DNA of 64,000 bases from an uncultured Lachnospiraceae bacterium (GCA_934317005.1 CAKREB010000014.1:1-64000), one strand, 5' to 3'. Shown: positions 1 through 9,127, counted from the stretch's first letter. Notes: generated from the letters alone by a model not told the origin. Numbers and translations are program-made.

Positions 1-218
1 CTTAACCAAAGTGAGCGAAAGCGGCTGGATAAAGCAAAGGACATCGGAAAAGCTTGCTTTTCAAAGATGGACGAAGGATTTAGACAGACATTTGAGCGGG
101 AAAGGATGAGTAAATCGAAGATTTGCGAATAACCAGCGAGAATGGTAAACGCTTGAGCGAGTAGAGAAAGCAGAGTTTGGAACAGTATGTAGTTTTGAAG
201 GTATCAAAATTAAGATAG
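1..218. other. Unassigned left-edge sequence
   Basis: No recognisable gene. One + frame is open from the window edge to a TAA at about 132, so it could be the C-terminus of a gene cut by the edge, but the 43 residues resemble no family I know. The DNA is rich in short variants of GAGCGA and GCGAG, as seen in some Lachnospiraceae spacers, so a noncoding spacer is at least as likely. Confidence 0.25.
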
Positions 219-247
219 GAGAGATCGTTTGTATCTCTCTTTTTTTG
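219..247 (+). terminator. Intrinsic terminator at left edge
   Basis: GAGAGAT (219-225) pairs with ATCTCTC (233-239) across a 7-base loop, followed by a run of seven T. It would end whatever is transcribed from beyond the left edge and separates it from the MFS gene. Confidence 0.7.
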
Positions 248-315
248 TTATAAAAAATTAGGAAGAAAAGTTATAAAGATAAGAAACTTTTTGCGGTTAT
301 AGGAGGTAAAATCTA

Positions 316-1488
316 ATGTTCCAGTTGTTATTAATTATCATATATTTATCTTTTATAAGCTTAGGACTTCCGGATTCGCTGCTAGGTTCGACATGGCCTA
401 CTATGTATCTGCAGTTGAAGGTTCCGGTTTCTTATGCCGGTATTATTTCTATGATCATTGCTGTTGGAACAATTATTTCCAGCCTGCTAAGTGACCGTTT
501 GACGAGAAAAATGGGAACAGGTAAGGTGACAGCGACAAGTGTGGCAATGACAGCAGTAGCATTGTTTGGATTTTCAATCAGCAATTCTTTCTGGCAGTTA
601 TGTCTTTGGGCTGTACCATATGGTCTTGGAGCCGGCAGCGTCGATGCCTCTCTGAATAACTATGTCGCATTGCATTATAAAAGCAGACATATGAGCTGGC
701 TTCATTGCATGTGGGGTGTTGGGACATCAGTTGGACCGTATATTATGGGATATGTCATGACAAATGGTGGAACCTGGAATAGTGGATATCGTGTAATCTC
801 TGTTATACAGTTTGTACTAACTATCATATTAGTGCTTAGTCTTCCAATGTGGAAAGGGCGTCCGGTTCTTTCCAGTTCCTCAGAAAAAAAGGAAAGATCG
901 GAAGTATTATCTTTAAAACAGGTTGTTCGGATTCATGGTGTTAAAGAAATTTTGATCTGCTTTTTTTGCTACTGTGCTTTAGAACAGACGACAGGACTGT
1001 GGGCGAGCAGCTATCTGAATTTGCACAAAGGTGTTTCAGGAGAAATTGCGGCTAAGTTTGCGGCAATGTTTTTTGTTGGAATTACAATAGGTCGTGCAGT
1101 CTGTGGATTTATCACGATCAAATTAAATGATGTGCAGATGATACGTTTAGGGGAGGCTCTGATTGGGGTTGGAATAGTAATTATGCTGTTACCATTGGCA
1201 ACTTCTTTTTCACTTATCGGGTTTGTTGTGATTGGTTTAGGATGTGCTCCGATTTATCCATGTATCATACATTCCACTCCGGCGCATTTTGGTGCAGACA
1301 GATCGCAGGCAATCATCGGAATTCAGATGGCATGTGGCTATGTGGGAATCTGCCTGATGCCGCCTCTGTTTGGAATCATCGCTAATTATATTACAGTTGC
1401 GTTGCTTCCGGTATATCTTTTGGTTATTTTGGTGCTCATGGTAATCATGCATGAGATGTTACTTTGCAGGCTAAAGCAGCTAAGCTAG
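316..1488 (+). CDS. MFS transporter, FucP/sugar-type
   Basis: A 390-residue inner-membrane permease of the major facilitator superfamily with about 12 hydrophobic segments. The basic loop after TM2 (DRLTRKMG, about residues 58-65) is a motif-A-like signature, and LHCMWGVG (about 129-136) is the kind of helix-5 motif seen in FucP-like and other sugar or drug:proton symporters. The start is ATG with AGGAGG (301-306) nine bases upstream. It is probably a single-gene unit: a terminator lies before it and a strong bidirectional one after it. The substrate cannot be read from sequence; sugar uptake or small-molecule export are both possible. The family call is firm, the direction and substrate are not. 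Confidence 0.85.
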   Translation: MFQLLLIIIYLSFISLGLPDSLLGSTWPTMYLQLKVPVSYAGIISMIIAVGTIISSLLSDRLTRKMGTGKVTATSVAMTAVALFGFSISNSFWQLCLWAVPYGLGAGSVDASLNNYVALHYKSRHMSWLHCMWGVGTSVGPYIMGYVMTNGGTWNSGYRVISVIQFVLTIILVLSLPMWKGRPVLSSSSEKKERSEVLSLKQVVRIHGVKEILICFFCYCALEQTTGLWASSYLNLHKGVSGEIAAKFAAMFFVGITIGRAVCGFITIKLNDVQMIRLGEALIGVGIVIMLLPLATSFSLIGFVVIGLGCAPIYPCIIHSTPAHFGADRSQAIIGIQMACGYVGICLMPPLFGIIANYITVALLPVYLLVILVLMVIMHEMLLCRLKQLS

Positions 1489-1490
1489 AC

Positions 1491-1552
1491 AAATAAAAGG
1501 TGCTATCTGCTTCAATCGCAACTGGCGATGAAGTAAATAGCACCTTTTATTT
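1491..1552. terminator. Bidirectional terminator, MFS / aroK
   Basis: A perfect 16-bp outer stem pairs 1491-1506 with 1537-1552, and an inner CTTCA-TCGC stem continues it. A-rich and T-rich ends on both strands suit termination of both convergent genes. Confidence 0.85.
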
Positions 1553-1572
1553 GTAAAAAGTACAATAGTGTG

Positions 1573-2073
1573 TTACATTTCAGATGTTTTTGCAACAATT
1601 TCCTGAACGATTTTACGGATAGGTTTATTATCACATGCAATGGTAAGATCGGCATACGTTTCATATAGAGGGGTGCGTTCGGCATAGAGATCTTCCAAGG
1701 TCATTCCGGGCCGGATGGATACACCCCGTTCTTCCAGATCACCCAGACGCTCCTTGAGCTCTTCATAGTTTAACTGTAAATAAATCACAGTGCCAATCGT
1801 TTTTAAATGTTCCATTGCTTCTTTGCCATAAATTACACTTCCACCGGTAGCAATCACAGAATTTGTTGCTGTAATAGAAGCATTGACCTCATTTTCAATC
1901 TGATTAAAGCCGTCTAATCCTTTTTGTTCAATAATTTCGTGTAAAAGCATTTTTTCATGATCCTGGATCAAAAGGTCTGAATCCAGAAAAGAAAATCCAA
2001 GTTTTTTTGCAAGTACAACGCCCACGGTACTTTTTCCAGCACCGGGCATTCCGATTAAGACAATATTTTTCAT
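1573..2073 (-). CDS. aroK: Shikimate kinase
   Basis: Phosphorylates shikimate to shikimate-3-phosphate with ATP in the chorismate pathway; cytosolic. The 166 residues match the usual size. The P-loop GMPGAGKST is at residues 8-16, the shikimate-binding DSD follows at about 31-33, GGS at about 78-80, and the lid arginine lies in the SIRPG region. The start ATG at 2073 has GGAG about 10 bases upstream. It is transcribed alone, convergent with the MFS gene and divergent from the cyclophilin gene, so it is not part of an aro operon here. Confidence 0.93.
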   Translation of the reverse strand: MKNIVLIGMPGAGKSTVGVVLAKKLGFSFLDSDLLIQDHEKMLLHEIIEQKGLDGFNQIENEVNASITATNSVIATGGSVIYGKEAMEHLKTIGTVIYLQLNYEELKERLGDLEERGVSIRPGMTLEDLYAERTPLYETYADLTIACDNKPIRKIVQEIVAKTSEM

Positions 2074-2125
2074 AACTCTATTTCTCCAATCTTTTATGTA
2101 ATAGGATTCTTAATTATGATTTCTT

Positions 2126-2154
2126 ATCATAGCCTAATCTGTGCTATCTGTCAA
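2126..2154 (-). promoter_or_regulatory. aroK promoter
   Basis: On the minus strand TTGACA (2154-2149) and TATGAT (2131-2126) are separated by exactly 17 bases, pointing to aroK. It sits back to back with the cyclophilin promoter. Confidence 0.75.
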
Positions 2155-2165
2155 AAGGGGGGGAT

Positions 2166-2194
2166 TTGCGTTGCCTTATGCACTGTGCTATAAT
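2166..2194 (+). promoter_or_regulatory. Cyclophilin promoter
   Basis: TTGCGT (2166-2171), 17-base spacer, perfect TATAAT (2189-2194). Transcription would start near 2201, inside the longest open frame, so the upstream TTG at 2166 cannot be the translation start. Confidence 0.8.
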
Positions 2195-2240
2195 AACTTC
2201 AAAATTTGATGCGCTGCATCCAGGAAAGGAAACAAATATA

Positions 2241-2759
2241 ATGGCACAAAATCCAATCGTAACTTTTGAAACAACAGCAGGAACGATTAAGGCAGAGCTC
2301 TATCCTGAGATCGCTCCTAATTCTGTCAACAATTTTATCTCTTTGATCAAAAAGGGTTTTTATGATGGTATTATTTTTCACAGAGTCATTCAGGGTTTCA
2401 TGATTCAAGGAGGAGATCCGGAGGGCATTGGTATTGGTGGTCCCGGATATTCCATCAAGGGTGAATTTGCACAGAATGGTTTTGAGAATAACTTAAAGCA
2501 TACAAGAGGGGTGCTTTCTATGGCACGTTCTCAGATGCCGGATTCAGCAGGATCCCAGTTCTTTATCATGCATCAGGATGCTCCGCATTTAGATGGCGCA
2601 TATGCTGCATTTGGAAAAGTGACAGAGGGATTGGACGTTGTAGATCAGATTGCTTCTGTTGATACAGATTACAATGATGCTCCATTAGAGCCTCAGATGA
2701 TGATCAAGGTGGTTGTTGATACTTTTGGAGAAGAGTATCCTGAACCGGAGAAATGCTAA
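2241..2759 (+). CDS. Peptidyl-prolyl cis-trans isomerase (cyclophilin type)
   Basis: A 172-residue cytosolic cyclophilin that catalyses proline isomerisation during folding. The active-site block FHRVIQGFMIQGGDP lies at residues 46-60 with the catalytic Arg at 48, followed by SQFFI (about 109-113) and the AAFGKV segment. I chose ATG 2241 because AGGAAAGG (2222-2229) precedes it and a sigma-A promoter overlaps the longer frame that begins at TTG 2166. No signal peptide is visible. It is a single-domain, compact member of the family, likely monocistronic, with a terminator hairpin following. Confidence 0.93.
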   Translation: MAQNPIVTFETTAGTIKAELYPEIAPNSVNNFISLIKKGFYDGIIFHRVIQGFMIQGGDPEGIGIGGPGYSIKGEFAQNGFENNLKHTRGVLSMARSQMPDSAGSQFFIMHQDAPHLDGAYAAFGKVTEGLDVVDQIASVDTDYNDAPLEPQMMIKVVVDTFGEEYPEPEKC

Positions 2760-2792
2760 TTACAAGACAAGAAAATATTGTTTATTAAAAGG

Positions 2793-2819
2793 AGAATGCG
2801 TTTGCATTCTTCTTTTTTT
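2793..2819 (+). terminator. Cyclophilin terminator
   Basis: AGAATGC (2793-2799) pairs with GCATTCT (2804-2810), followed by a T-run. The stem is a shorter relative of the repeated hairpins that follow. Confidence 0.8.
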
Positions 2820-2840
2820 GAGATGGGAAATTGTTCAAGT

Positions 2841-2966
2841 GGTCAGAGAGAATGCGCTGGCATTCTCTCTTTTTAGGTTATAAAAAAGCTGTTATGGCAG
2901 TGGTATACCAACAAGAATCGCAAAGCGATTCTTGCAGAGAGAATGCGCTGGCATTCTCTCTTTTCA
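2841..2966. repeat. Tandem hairpin repeats (AGAGAATGC family)
   Basis: Two near-identical palindromes with perfect 11-bp stems (AGAGAGAATGC, loop GCTG) lie at 2845-2870 and 2936-2961, each followed by T residues. Between them, CAAGAATCGC (2912-2921) pairs perfectly with 2925-2934. The segment after AGTGGTATAC at about 2899 recurs in degenerate form near 42732-42768. No gene is supported in 2760-3084; short open frames here are made by the repeats. They look like a dispersed intergenic element that can act as a terminator. Confidence 0.7.
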
Positions 2967-3027
2967 CAATATTTTCATATAACTTTCACAAAATGCAGCC
3001 GGATTTTGCATATAATTTCACAGAACG

Positions 3028-3058
3028 TTGACAATCTGCTGGCATAATAAGGCATTAT
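3028..3058 (+). promoter_or_regulatory. Candidate promoter of the ABC export operon
   Basis: TTGACA at 3028-3033 is followed by CATTAT at 3053-3058. The spacer of 19 bases is longer than ideal, so the -10 is uncertain. Confidence 0.45.
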
Positions 3059-3084
3059 AAACTGATTGGAGGAGGAAAGATTCG

Positions 3085-4101
3085 TTGATAGAAGTAAAAA
3101 ATCTTGCGAAGAATTATGGAAATCATGTTGCTGTAGATCATATATCGTTTACAGTCGAAACAGGAAAAGTAGTCGGCTTTTTGGGGCCGAATGGAGCAGG
3201 AAAGTCCACTACCATGAATATGATAACAGGCTATATTGCCCCATCATCAGGAACGGTATTGATTGATGGGATTGATATTTTGGAAGAGCCAGAGAAGGCA
3301 AAGTCCCATATCGGTTATCTTCCAGAGATACCACCGCTATATACAGATCTGAGAGTGCGGGAGTATCTGCAGTTTGTAGCCGAGTTAAAAAGAGTTCCTA
3401 AAAAGGAGCGGGATATGGCAGTCTATCAGGTAATGAAAAAAACGATGACCTTAGAAGTGTCGGAACGCCTGATACGCCATTTATCAAAGGGATATAAGCA
3501 GAGGGTTGGTCTGGCAGGTGCCATGCTTGGAAAACCGGATATTTTAATTTTGGATGAGCCTACTGTAGGACTGGATCCGGGGCAGATTATAGAGATTCGT
3601 GAACTGATCCGTGAACTAAGCAAAGAGCGCACGGTTTTATTGAGCTCACATATCATGCAGGAGATTTCAGCCGTTTGTGACGAGATCATCATTATCAATG
3701 ATGGAAAACTGATTGCAAGTGATACACCGGAAAATCTGACAAGAAAGATGATTCAAAACAATGAGATATCTGTTCTTGTGAAGGGAGAACGGGAGATGAT
3801 CACAGCAGCTTTGGAAAATATAGATCAGATTGATGAGATTATTTTTGAAGAGTCAGAGGAAGAAGGGTTTTGTGCATTTACGCTGTCATCAAAAGAGGAT
3901 ATCAGAGAACGTGTCTTTTTTGAAATGGCAAATATTGCGTGTCCAATTTATGAGATGCGAGCCCTTCACAGTACTTTAGAGGATGCATTCCTTGCTTTGA
4001 CGGAGAATAGTGGGGTTGAGAAAGAAAAAGAACAGGAATTGACGCTAGAAGAAGCTTTTGAACGGGAAGCAGATAATGATGAAAGCAAGGAGGAAGAGTA
4101 A
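3085..4101 (+). CDS. ABC transporter ATP-binding protein, GldA-like
   Basis: A 338-residue cytosolic ATPase that would power the membrane subunits encoded next. Walker A GPNGAGKST is at 34-42, the signature LSKGYKQ at 133-139, Walker B ILILDEP at 153-159 and the switch His at 189. Beyond the ATPase core comes a regulatory C-terminal domain and a strongly acidic tail (about 310-338). The start is a TTG with GGAGGAGG (3068-3075) nine bases upstream. Its stop codon directly abuts the ATG of the permease gene, which suggests coupled translation. The nearest described systems are the gliding-motility GldA-type and related export ATPases; in non-gliding Firmicutes the substrate is unknown. Confidence 0.88.
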   Translation: MIEVKNLAKNYGNHVAVDHISFTVETGKVVGFLGPNGAGKSTTMNMITGYIAPSSGTVLIDGIDILEEPEKAKSHIGYLPEIPPLYTDLRVREYLQFVAELKRVPKKERDMAVYQVMKKTMTLEVSERLIRHLSKGYKQRVGLAGAMLGKPDILILDEPTVGLDPGQIIEIRELIRELSKERTVLLSSHIMQEISAVCDEIIIINDGKLIASDTPENLTRKMIQNNEISVLVKGEREMITAALENIDQIDEIIFEESEEEGFCAFTLSSKEDIRERVFFEMANIACPIYEMRALHSTLEDAFLALTENSGVEKEKEQELTLEEAFEREADNDESKEEE

Positions 4102-6348
4102 ATGTTAGCAATTTATAAAAAAGAACTGCGCCAGTATTTCAATTCCATGATCGGTTTTGCTTTTCTGGCATTTTTTCTGGCGATTATCGGAGTGTATACC
4201 TGGGTGTATAACTTTGCCAATGGTTTGGGAAACTTTGAGGTAACACTAGGCAGTATTTCTTTTCTTTTTGTACTGCTGATCCCGATTTTAACGATGCGTA
4301 TCCTTGCCGAAGAAAATCATCAGAAGACGAATCAGCTTTTATATACATCTCCACTTTCTATTACGAAGATTGTTTTAGGAAAATATGGCTCGATCTTAAC
4401 GCTTTTTCTGATCGGAATTGCGGTGGTCAGTCTGTATCCTTTGATCATACATATGTATGGAAGTGATGTACGGTTATCGATGGCATATAGCAGTATTATC
4501 GGATTCTTTTTACTGGGTGCAGCATGCATGGCTGTCGGATTGTTTATTTCTTCGCTGACGGAAAGTCAGGCAATTGCAGCTGTTGTGTCTTTTATTGTGC
4601 TGCTGCTTAGCTTTTTGATGAGTGATATTACTGGCATGATTCCTACGGATGCTTTGACACAATGTGCTCTTTTGGCGATTATCTGGCTCGCAGTAGCAGC
4701 ATTTTCATATCGCATGATGAGAAGTCTTAAAGTGACAGCGGCTGTTTTTATAGTAGGTGAGATTGCACTTTGGGCAGTTTATTTTATAAAGTCATCATTA
4801 TATGAGAGCTTTGTTAATAATATTTTAGGGGTGCTTGCGATTGCAGAACGTTTTGACGATTTTAAGCTTGGAATCTTAAACTATGATGCGATTGTTTATT
4901 ATGTAAGTGTAATATTGTTGTTTTTGTTTCTGACAGTCCAGATGATCAAAAGCCAGCAGTTTAAGTCAGGTACTTACAGTTCGATTTTAATTGTTTTGGT
5001 CATTGCAATCGTTGTGGTGTGCAATCTTGTTTTTGGAAAATTAGATCTGACAACAGACCTTAGTTCAGGCAGTCTGTTTACATTGTCAAAAGAAACGAAA
5101 AAAGTCATGAAAGAGTTAGATCAGGATGTTACGATCTATTACATGGTGCAGGAGGGAGAGGAAGAAAGCTATATAGACAATGTATTAAAGCAATATAAAA
5201 AAGTTTCCTCTCATGTGACGGTAAAGAAAGTTGATCCGGTGGTGAATCCCGGTTTTGCCAAAAAGCAGGGAATTGACGACGAGATTGAATCAAACGATGT
5301 TATTGTTGTAAATAAAAAGACAAAATTGGCAAAGTATCTGGCAAGTACAGATTTATATTATAGTACGACAGATTATTCATCAGGAAGTGCCTCTTATTAT
5401 CTGGATGTAGAAGGAAAGGTAACTTCCGCCATTCAGAATGTTTCTTCTACAGAAAAGACGAAGCTGTATGTTCTGACAAAGCATTCAGAACAGACATTGG
5501 GAGATTCTTTGTATGAAGCACTGGAGAAAATGAATATTGATACAGCAGAACTGGAGCTCGCGAAAAAGGATGCGGTTCCAAAAGACTGCGATATTCTTTT
5601 GATCAATGGGCCGGCTACGGATCTGACGGACGCAGAAAAAGAAATGGTTATGAAATATCTGAAAAATGGTGGTTCTGCGATGATCAATCTAAGTTATACA
5701 ACGGAGAAAACACCAAATCTGGATGATATTCTAAAAGAATACGGTGTTTCAGAAACAAAGGGAATCATTTATGAAGGAACAGGAAATTATGCGACGTATA
5801 TTAATAATGTTGTTCCTTCTGTAGCAGACAGTACAGGGGTATTAAGTGACATCAGCGGCTATATTATTTTTCCAAATGCTTCCGGTCTGACTCAGACAGA
5901 GGATGCATCAAAGGACGATGATCTGACTATCACGGATCTGTTAGATTCTTCGGACAGCTCATTTGTGAAAAAAGATCCTTCTTCTGAAAGTGTAGAAAAG
6001 GAGAAAAAGGATGTTGACGGACCGTTTTCGTTAGGTATGTCAATCAGTAAAAAGCAGGGAAAAAAGAAGACAACAAAGTTGGTCGTATATTCCTCTGCGT
6101 ATGCATTTACAGAAAACTTAACGTACAGCTCACAGATTGAAAATGCAAATGTGTTTAAGCAGTCTATCCGTTCGCTTACTACGTCACATGTAAAAGAGGT
6201 ATCGATTGACAAGAAGGATTTGTCTTATTCATATATTTCAATCACACCAGCCATGCAGATGTTCTGGGCTGCTGTCGTAATTCTGATCATTCCGGCAGGA
6301 CTTTTGATCACAGGATTTGTCATTTGGTTTGTAAGACGTAGAAAATAG
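4102..6348 (+). CDS. ABC-2 permease fused to GldG-type extracytoplasmic domain
   Basis: A 748-residue membrane protein that merges two subunits. Residues about 1-300 form an ABC-2/GldF-type permease with roughly six or seven hydrophobic segments and the typical opening KKELRQYFNS. From about 320 a large extracytoplasmic GldG/ABC_transp_aux-like domain follows, beginning near SGSLFTLSKET, and a final membrane helix near 722-742 ends in RRRK. GldF and GldG are separate proteins in Bacteroidetes, so this is a GldFG fusion of the type seen in many bacteria. It is in an operon with the ATPase before it and a DUF4340 protein after it. Export or envelope remodelling is inferred, not shown. Confidence 0.85.
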   Translation: MLAIYKKELRQYFNSMIGFAFLAFFLAIIGVYTWVYNFANGLGNFEVTLGSISFLFVLLIPILTMRILAEENHQKTNQLLYTSPLSITKIVLGKYGSILTLFLIGIAVVSLYPLIIHMYGSDVRLSMAYSSIIGFFLLGAACMAVGLFISSLTESQAIAAVVSFIVLLLSFLMSDITGMIPTDALTQCALLAIIWLAVAAFSYRMMRSLKVTAAVFIVGEIALWAVYFIKSSLYESFVNNILGVLAIAERFDDFKLGILNYDAIVYYVSVILLFLFLTVQMIKSQQFKSGTYSSILIVLVIAIVVVCNLVFGKLDLTTDLSSGSLFTLSKETKKVMKELDQDVTIYYMVQEGEEESYIDNVLKQYKKVSSHVTVKKVDPVVNPGFAKKQGIDDEIESNDVIVVNKKTKLAKYLASTDLYYSTTDYSSGSASYYLDVEGKVTSAIQNVSSTEKTKLYVLTKHSEQTLGDSLYEALEKMNIDTAELELAKKDAVPKDCDILLINGPATDLTDAEKEMVMKYLKNGGSAMINLSYTTEKTPNLDDILKEYGVSETKGIIYEGTGNYATYINNVVPSVADSTGVLSDISGYIIFPNASGLTQTEDASKDDDLTITDLLDSSDSSFVKKDPSSESVEKEKKDVDGPFSLGMSISKKQGKKKTTKLVVYSSAYAFTENLTYSSQIENANVFKQSIRSLTTSHVKEVSIDKKDLSYSYISITPAMQMFWAAVVILIIPAGLLITGFVIWFVRRRK

Positions 6349-6386
6349 TGCAAAATGTAGGATTAATGCGAAAGCGAGGTTCGTAT

Positions 6387-7430
6387 ATGACAAAAAAGAA
6401 GAAGCAGCAGATGGGCATGATCATAACTCTTTGTATTGTGCTATGTGGTTTGGGGATAGGCTACTTTCTGGCGGCAAAAAAGCAGCAACAGAAGGAGGAT
6501 GAGGCAAAGGAATCAGAGATTACGTTGTATTCCCTAAAGGAAGATGATATTACTACGCTTCATTATAAAAACGGTACAGCAGACATTACCTTTGTGAAAG
6601 AGGATAAAAGCTGGAAACTAAAAGCTGATAAGGCATTTCCGGTCAATCAGTCAAAGGTCAAAAACATGGTCGCAGATGTTGCAAAGATGACAGCAAAACG
6701 TCTGGTAGCCCAAAATTGTGATGATATGACTGATTATGAACTGGACAGTCCACAGCTTGTCGTTGAGCTTTCTACAAAAAGTGGTGACACAAAGAAGCTC
6801 TCTTACGGTCTGGAAACAGCGGCAGCAGGAGGATGCTACGCTTATATGGATCAGGAAAAGGATGTCTATGTGGTAGCTTCCAATGTGACATCGGACTTTG
6901 AATATACACGGAATCAGCTGATGAAGGTGCCGGATGCACCGGATATAGACTCGGACAGGGTAAATGTATATCAGGTCAAAACAGCGAAAGGAGAGTCTTT
7001 TACGGCAAAGAAGGTGACTCAGAAAGCATCGGATGATTCTAAGGATACATCAGAAGATACAAAGTCATGGAGCATTAAGAAGTCGACCGGAAAGGTGACG
7101 GATTACGATTATACTGCGCTAGATAATGCAGAGGCGGTATTAGAAGATCTTAGCGTATCAGAGGGGGTATGCTATCAGGCTACGACGGCTGATAAGAAAA
7201 AATACGGACTTTTGACACCAAAGGATACCATTACGATAAAATATGATACCGTTTCTGCTGAGGACACTTCTGAATCAGAAGACACAAAGAAAACACATCA
7301 TGTCTATACGCTTTTGGTTGGCAAAGAGAATAAAAGCACAGGGGATTTCTATGTGTCGATCAAGGGAGAAAAGGGCATTTATCTGATGTCTTCTGATACG
7401 ATCAAGGCACTGGTTTCAGAGCTTTTGTAG
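6387..7430 (+). CDS. DUF4340 membrane-anchored protein
   Basis: A 347-residue protein with one N-terminal membrane segment (about residues 10-28) and a soluble extracytoplasmic region of the DUF4340 type, rich in Lys, Asp and Thr. DUF4340 genes usually follow GldG-like genes, as here, so it probably works with the ABC complex outside the membrane. I chose ATG 6387 with GCGAGG (6374-6379); a longer frame starts at GTG 6348 and overlaps the upstream stop, so coupled initiation there is possible. No enzymatic motif is visible. Confidence 0.8.
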   Translation: MTKKKKQQMGMIITLCIVLCGLGIGYFLAAKKQQQKEDEAKESEITLYSLKEDDITTLHYKNGTADITFVKEDKSWKLKADKAFPVNQSKVKNMVADVAKMTAKRLVAQNCDDMTDYELDSPQLVVELSTKSGDTKKLSYGLETAAAGGCYAYMDQEKDVYVVASNVTSDFEYTRNQLMKVPDAPDIDSDRVNVYQVKTAKGESFTAKKVTQKASDDSKDTSEDTKSWSIKKSTGKVTDYDYTALDNAEAVLEDLSVSEGVCYQATTADKKKYGLLTPKDTITIKYDTVSAEDTSESEDTKKTHHVYTLLVGKENKSTGDFYVSIKGEKGIYLMSSDTIKALVSELL

Positions 7431-7450
7431 CTGCCTTACTTGTTGGCAGC
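7430..7450 (+). terminator. Hairpin at end of ABC operon
   Basis: GCTGCC (7430-7435) pairs with GGCAGC (7445-7450), overlapping the stop codon. There is no good T-run, so it may stabilise the mRNA end rather than terminate. Confidence 0.35.
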
Positions 7451-7615
7451 GTAAATCTGTTACAAAAATGCCCGTATGCCGGTGGCTGCCAGAAAGGATA
7501 AAATTTGACATGTGTTATGGAATACGATAAAGTTGTTAGAAGTATAAAAAGACTTCTAAGGCTGTCAAAGCACAGTCAGGAGGCTTATGAATATCTGTGT
7601 AGGAATGAGTGAGCA

Positions 7616-9127
7616 ATGAAAAAAAAGAGCGGTCGGGAAAAAATTATAATTTTACTTATTTTATCGGTTTTGGTTTTAGGCTGTGTAGTCACGGAAGCAG
7701 TTCGCAGAAAAATGACTTCACAAAATGAGGATAAGAAAGAGCTGGCGTTACAGGAAGAAACTTTACAGGAAAAAAGCAACGGTTCCCAAAAGAAGGTTTC
7801 AGATCATACAAAGGTAAAGGTTCTTCTGACAACAAGTGACTTTTCAAGCATCTTTCATGATAAGATAAGGGTTACTTCTTCTAAGCCATTTGTCGTATCT
7901 GTCAATGGAAAAGAAAAAAAGTACCGTGCAGGTGCAGTTTTTACATATAGGGCATCGGATCAGGGCTATCATAAAAAAAGAATTGTCATCAAACCATCGG
8001 ATGGTGCCAGATTAAAGGTGCTGTCAATCAAAAGACAGAATATTCATCCGGCTTACCGTGGCGCGTTAAAGATATCATGGCGCAAAAAGGGACTTCTTCT
8101 GACCAATATTCTGCCAATCGAGGAATATCTGTATGCAGTTGTTCCAAGTGAAATCTCTACCTCAGATAAGATGGATGCTTTAAAGGCGCAGGCTGTGTGT
8201 GCAAGAAGTTATGCCTATCGTCAGATACGTTCTTCACGATATGCAGCGTATCATGCTGATGTAGAAGACAGTGTTGCATGTCAGGTTTACAATAATGTTC
8301 CGGAAAATGCGCGTTCGAGAAAAGCCGTCAACAGCACAAAGGGCATGGTGTTAACGGACGCAAAGGGGGAAGTGATCCAGACCTATTACTATTCTACATC
8401 GTGGGGATATTCTGCCTCCGGTAAGGATGTGTGGTCAACCTCGGCAGATATTTCATATTTGCCGGAAAAACTGCAGGTGGTCAAAGGAAGCAGAAAAAGA
8501 GGCGCAGATGTAGACCTTTCGGATGAAGTAAGCTTTCAGAGTTTTATAGATAAACCGGCATATGATACTTATGATAGTGACAGTCCGTGGTATCGCTGGC
8601 ATATGACAGTGAGTCAGAAGAATCTGTCTGCACGCATTACCAATCTTGTAGAGCAGTGCTATGCAGCGGATGAAGAACAGATATTGACGCAGACAAAAAG
8701 CGGAAGTTATCGTTCCAGAGCTATCAAACCATTGGGAAAAATAAAAAAGATACGGGCAGAAAAGCGGGAAAAAAGTGGAATAGTCACAGAGTTAGTACTG
8801 GTGGGAGAAAAGAATGTTATAAAGGTGTGTACGCAATATAATATCCGAAAGGTGCTGGGCTCCATATATGAAACCATATCGTATGATCATGGAAAAGCAA
8901 AGACTTCTTTGAATCTTTTGCCAAGTGCGGCATTTTACGTGGTGCTTACGCAGAAGCATGGAAAACCGGCATTTATGTTTGTCGGCGGCGGATTCGGGCA
9001 TGGAACCGGGATGAGTCAGTCGGGGGCTGCTAAGATGGCAGAAAGCGGAATGGATTATAAAGAAATCCTATCGCATTATTTTACCGGAACCGGCATCCGG
9101 CTTTTTGCGGATGTGGCGAACCGATAG
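7616..9127 (+). CDS. SpoIID/LytB-domain protein
   Basis: A 503-residue protein with an N-terminal membrane anchor (about 9-27), a Lys- and Glu-rich linker, and a SpoIID/LytB domain. The hallmark PSEIS followed by LKAQAVCARSYAYRQI (about 178-206) contains the catalytic Glu of SpoIID, the lytic transglycosylase that acts on denuded glycan strands during engulfment. GGGFGHGTGMSQSGA near 463-477 is the conserved C-terminal block. It is longer than canonical SpoIID (about 340), so it may be a paralogue rather than spoIID itself. The Shine-Dalgarno is weak; a 10-codon frame at 7587-7619 ends in an ATGA overlap with this start. Its last 60 bases overlap the convergent YihY gene. Confidence 0.87.
   Translation: MKKKSGREKIIILLILSVLVLGCVVTEAVRRKMTSQNEDKKELALQEETLQEKSNGSQKKVSDHTKVKVLLTTSDFSSIFHDKIRVTSSKPFVVSVNGKEKKYRAGAVFTYRASDQGYHKKRIVIKPSDGARLKVLSIKRQNIHPAYRGALKISWRKKGLLLTNILPIEEYLYAVVPSEISTSDKMDALKAQAVCARSYAYRQIRSSRYAAYHADVEDSVACQVYNNVPENARSRKAVNSTKGMVLTDAKGEVIQTYYYSTSWGYSASGKDVWSTSADISYLPEKLQVVKGSRKRGADVDLSDEVSFQSFIDKPAYDTYDSDSPWYRWHMTVSQKNLSARITNLVEQCYAADEEQILTQTKSGSYRSRAIKPLGKIKKIRAEKREKSGIVTELVLVGEKNVIKVCTQYNIRKVLGSIYETISYDHGKAKTSLNLLPSAAFYVVLTQKHGKPAFMFVGGGFGHGTGMSQSGAAKMAESGMDYKEILSHYFTGTGIRLFADVANR

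Noticed and set aside
2166..2240. Upstream extension of the cyclophilin frame from TTG 2166
   Set aside because: A TTGCGT-17-TATAAT promoter lies inside it and the ATG at 2241 has a good SD.
2831..3031. 66-codon frame between cyclophilin and the ABC operon
   Set aside because: It is formed by the repeated hairpins and has no RBS or family match.
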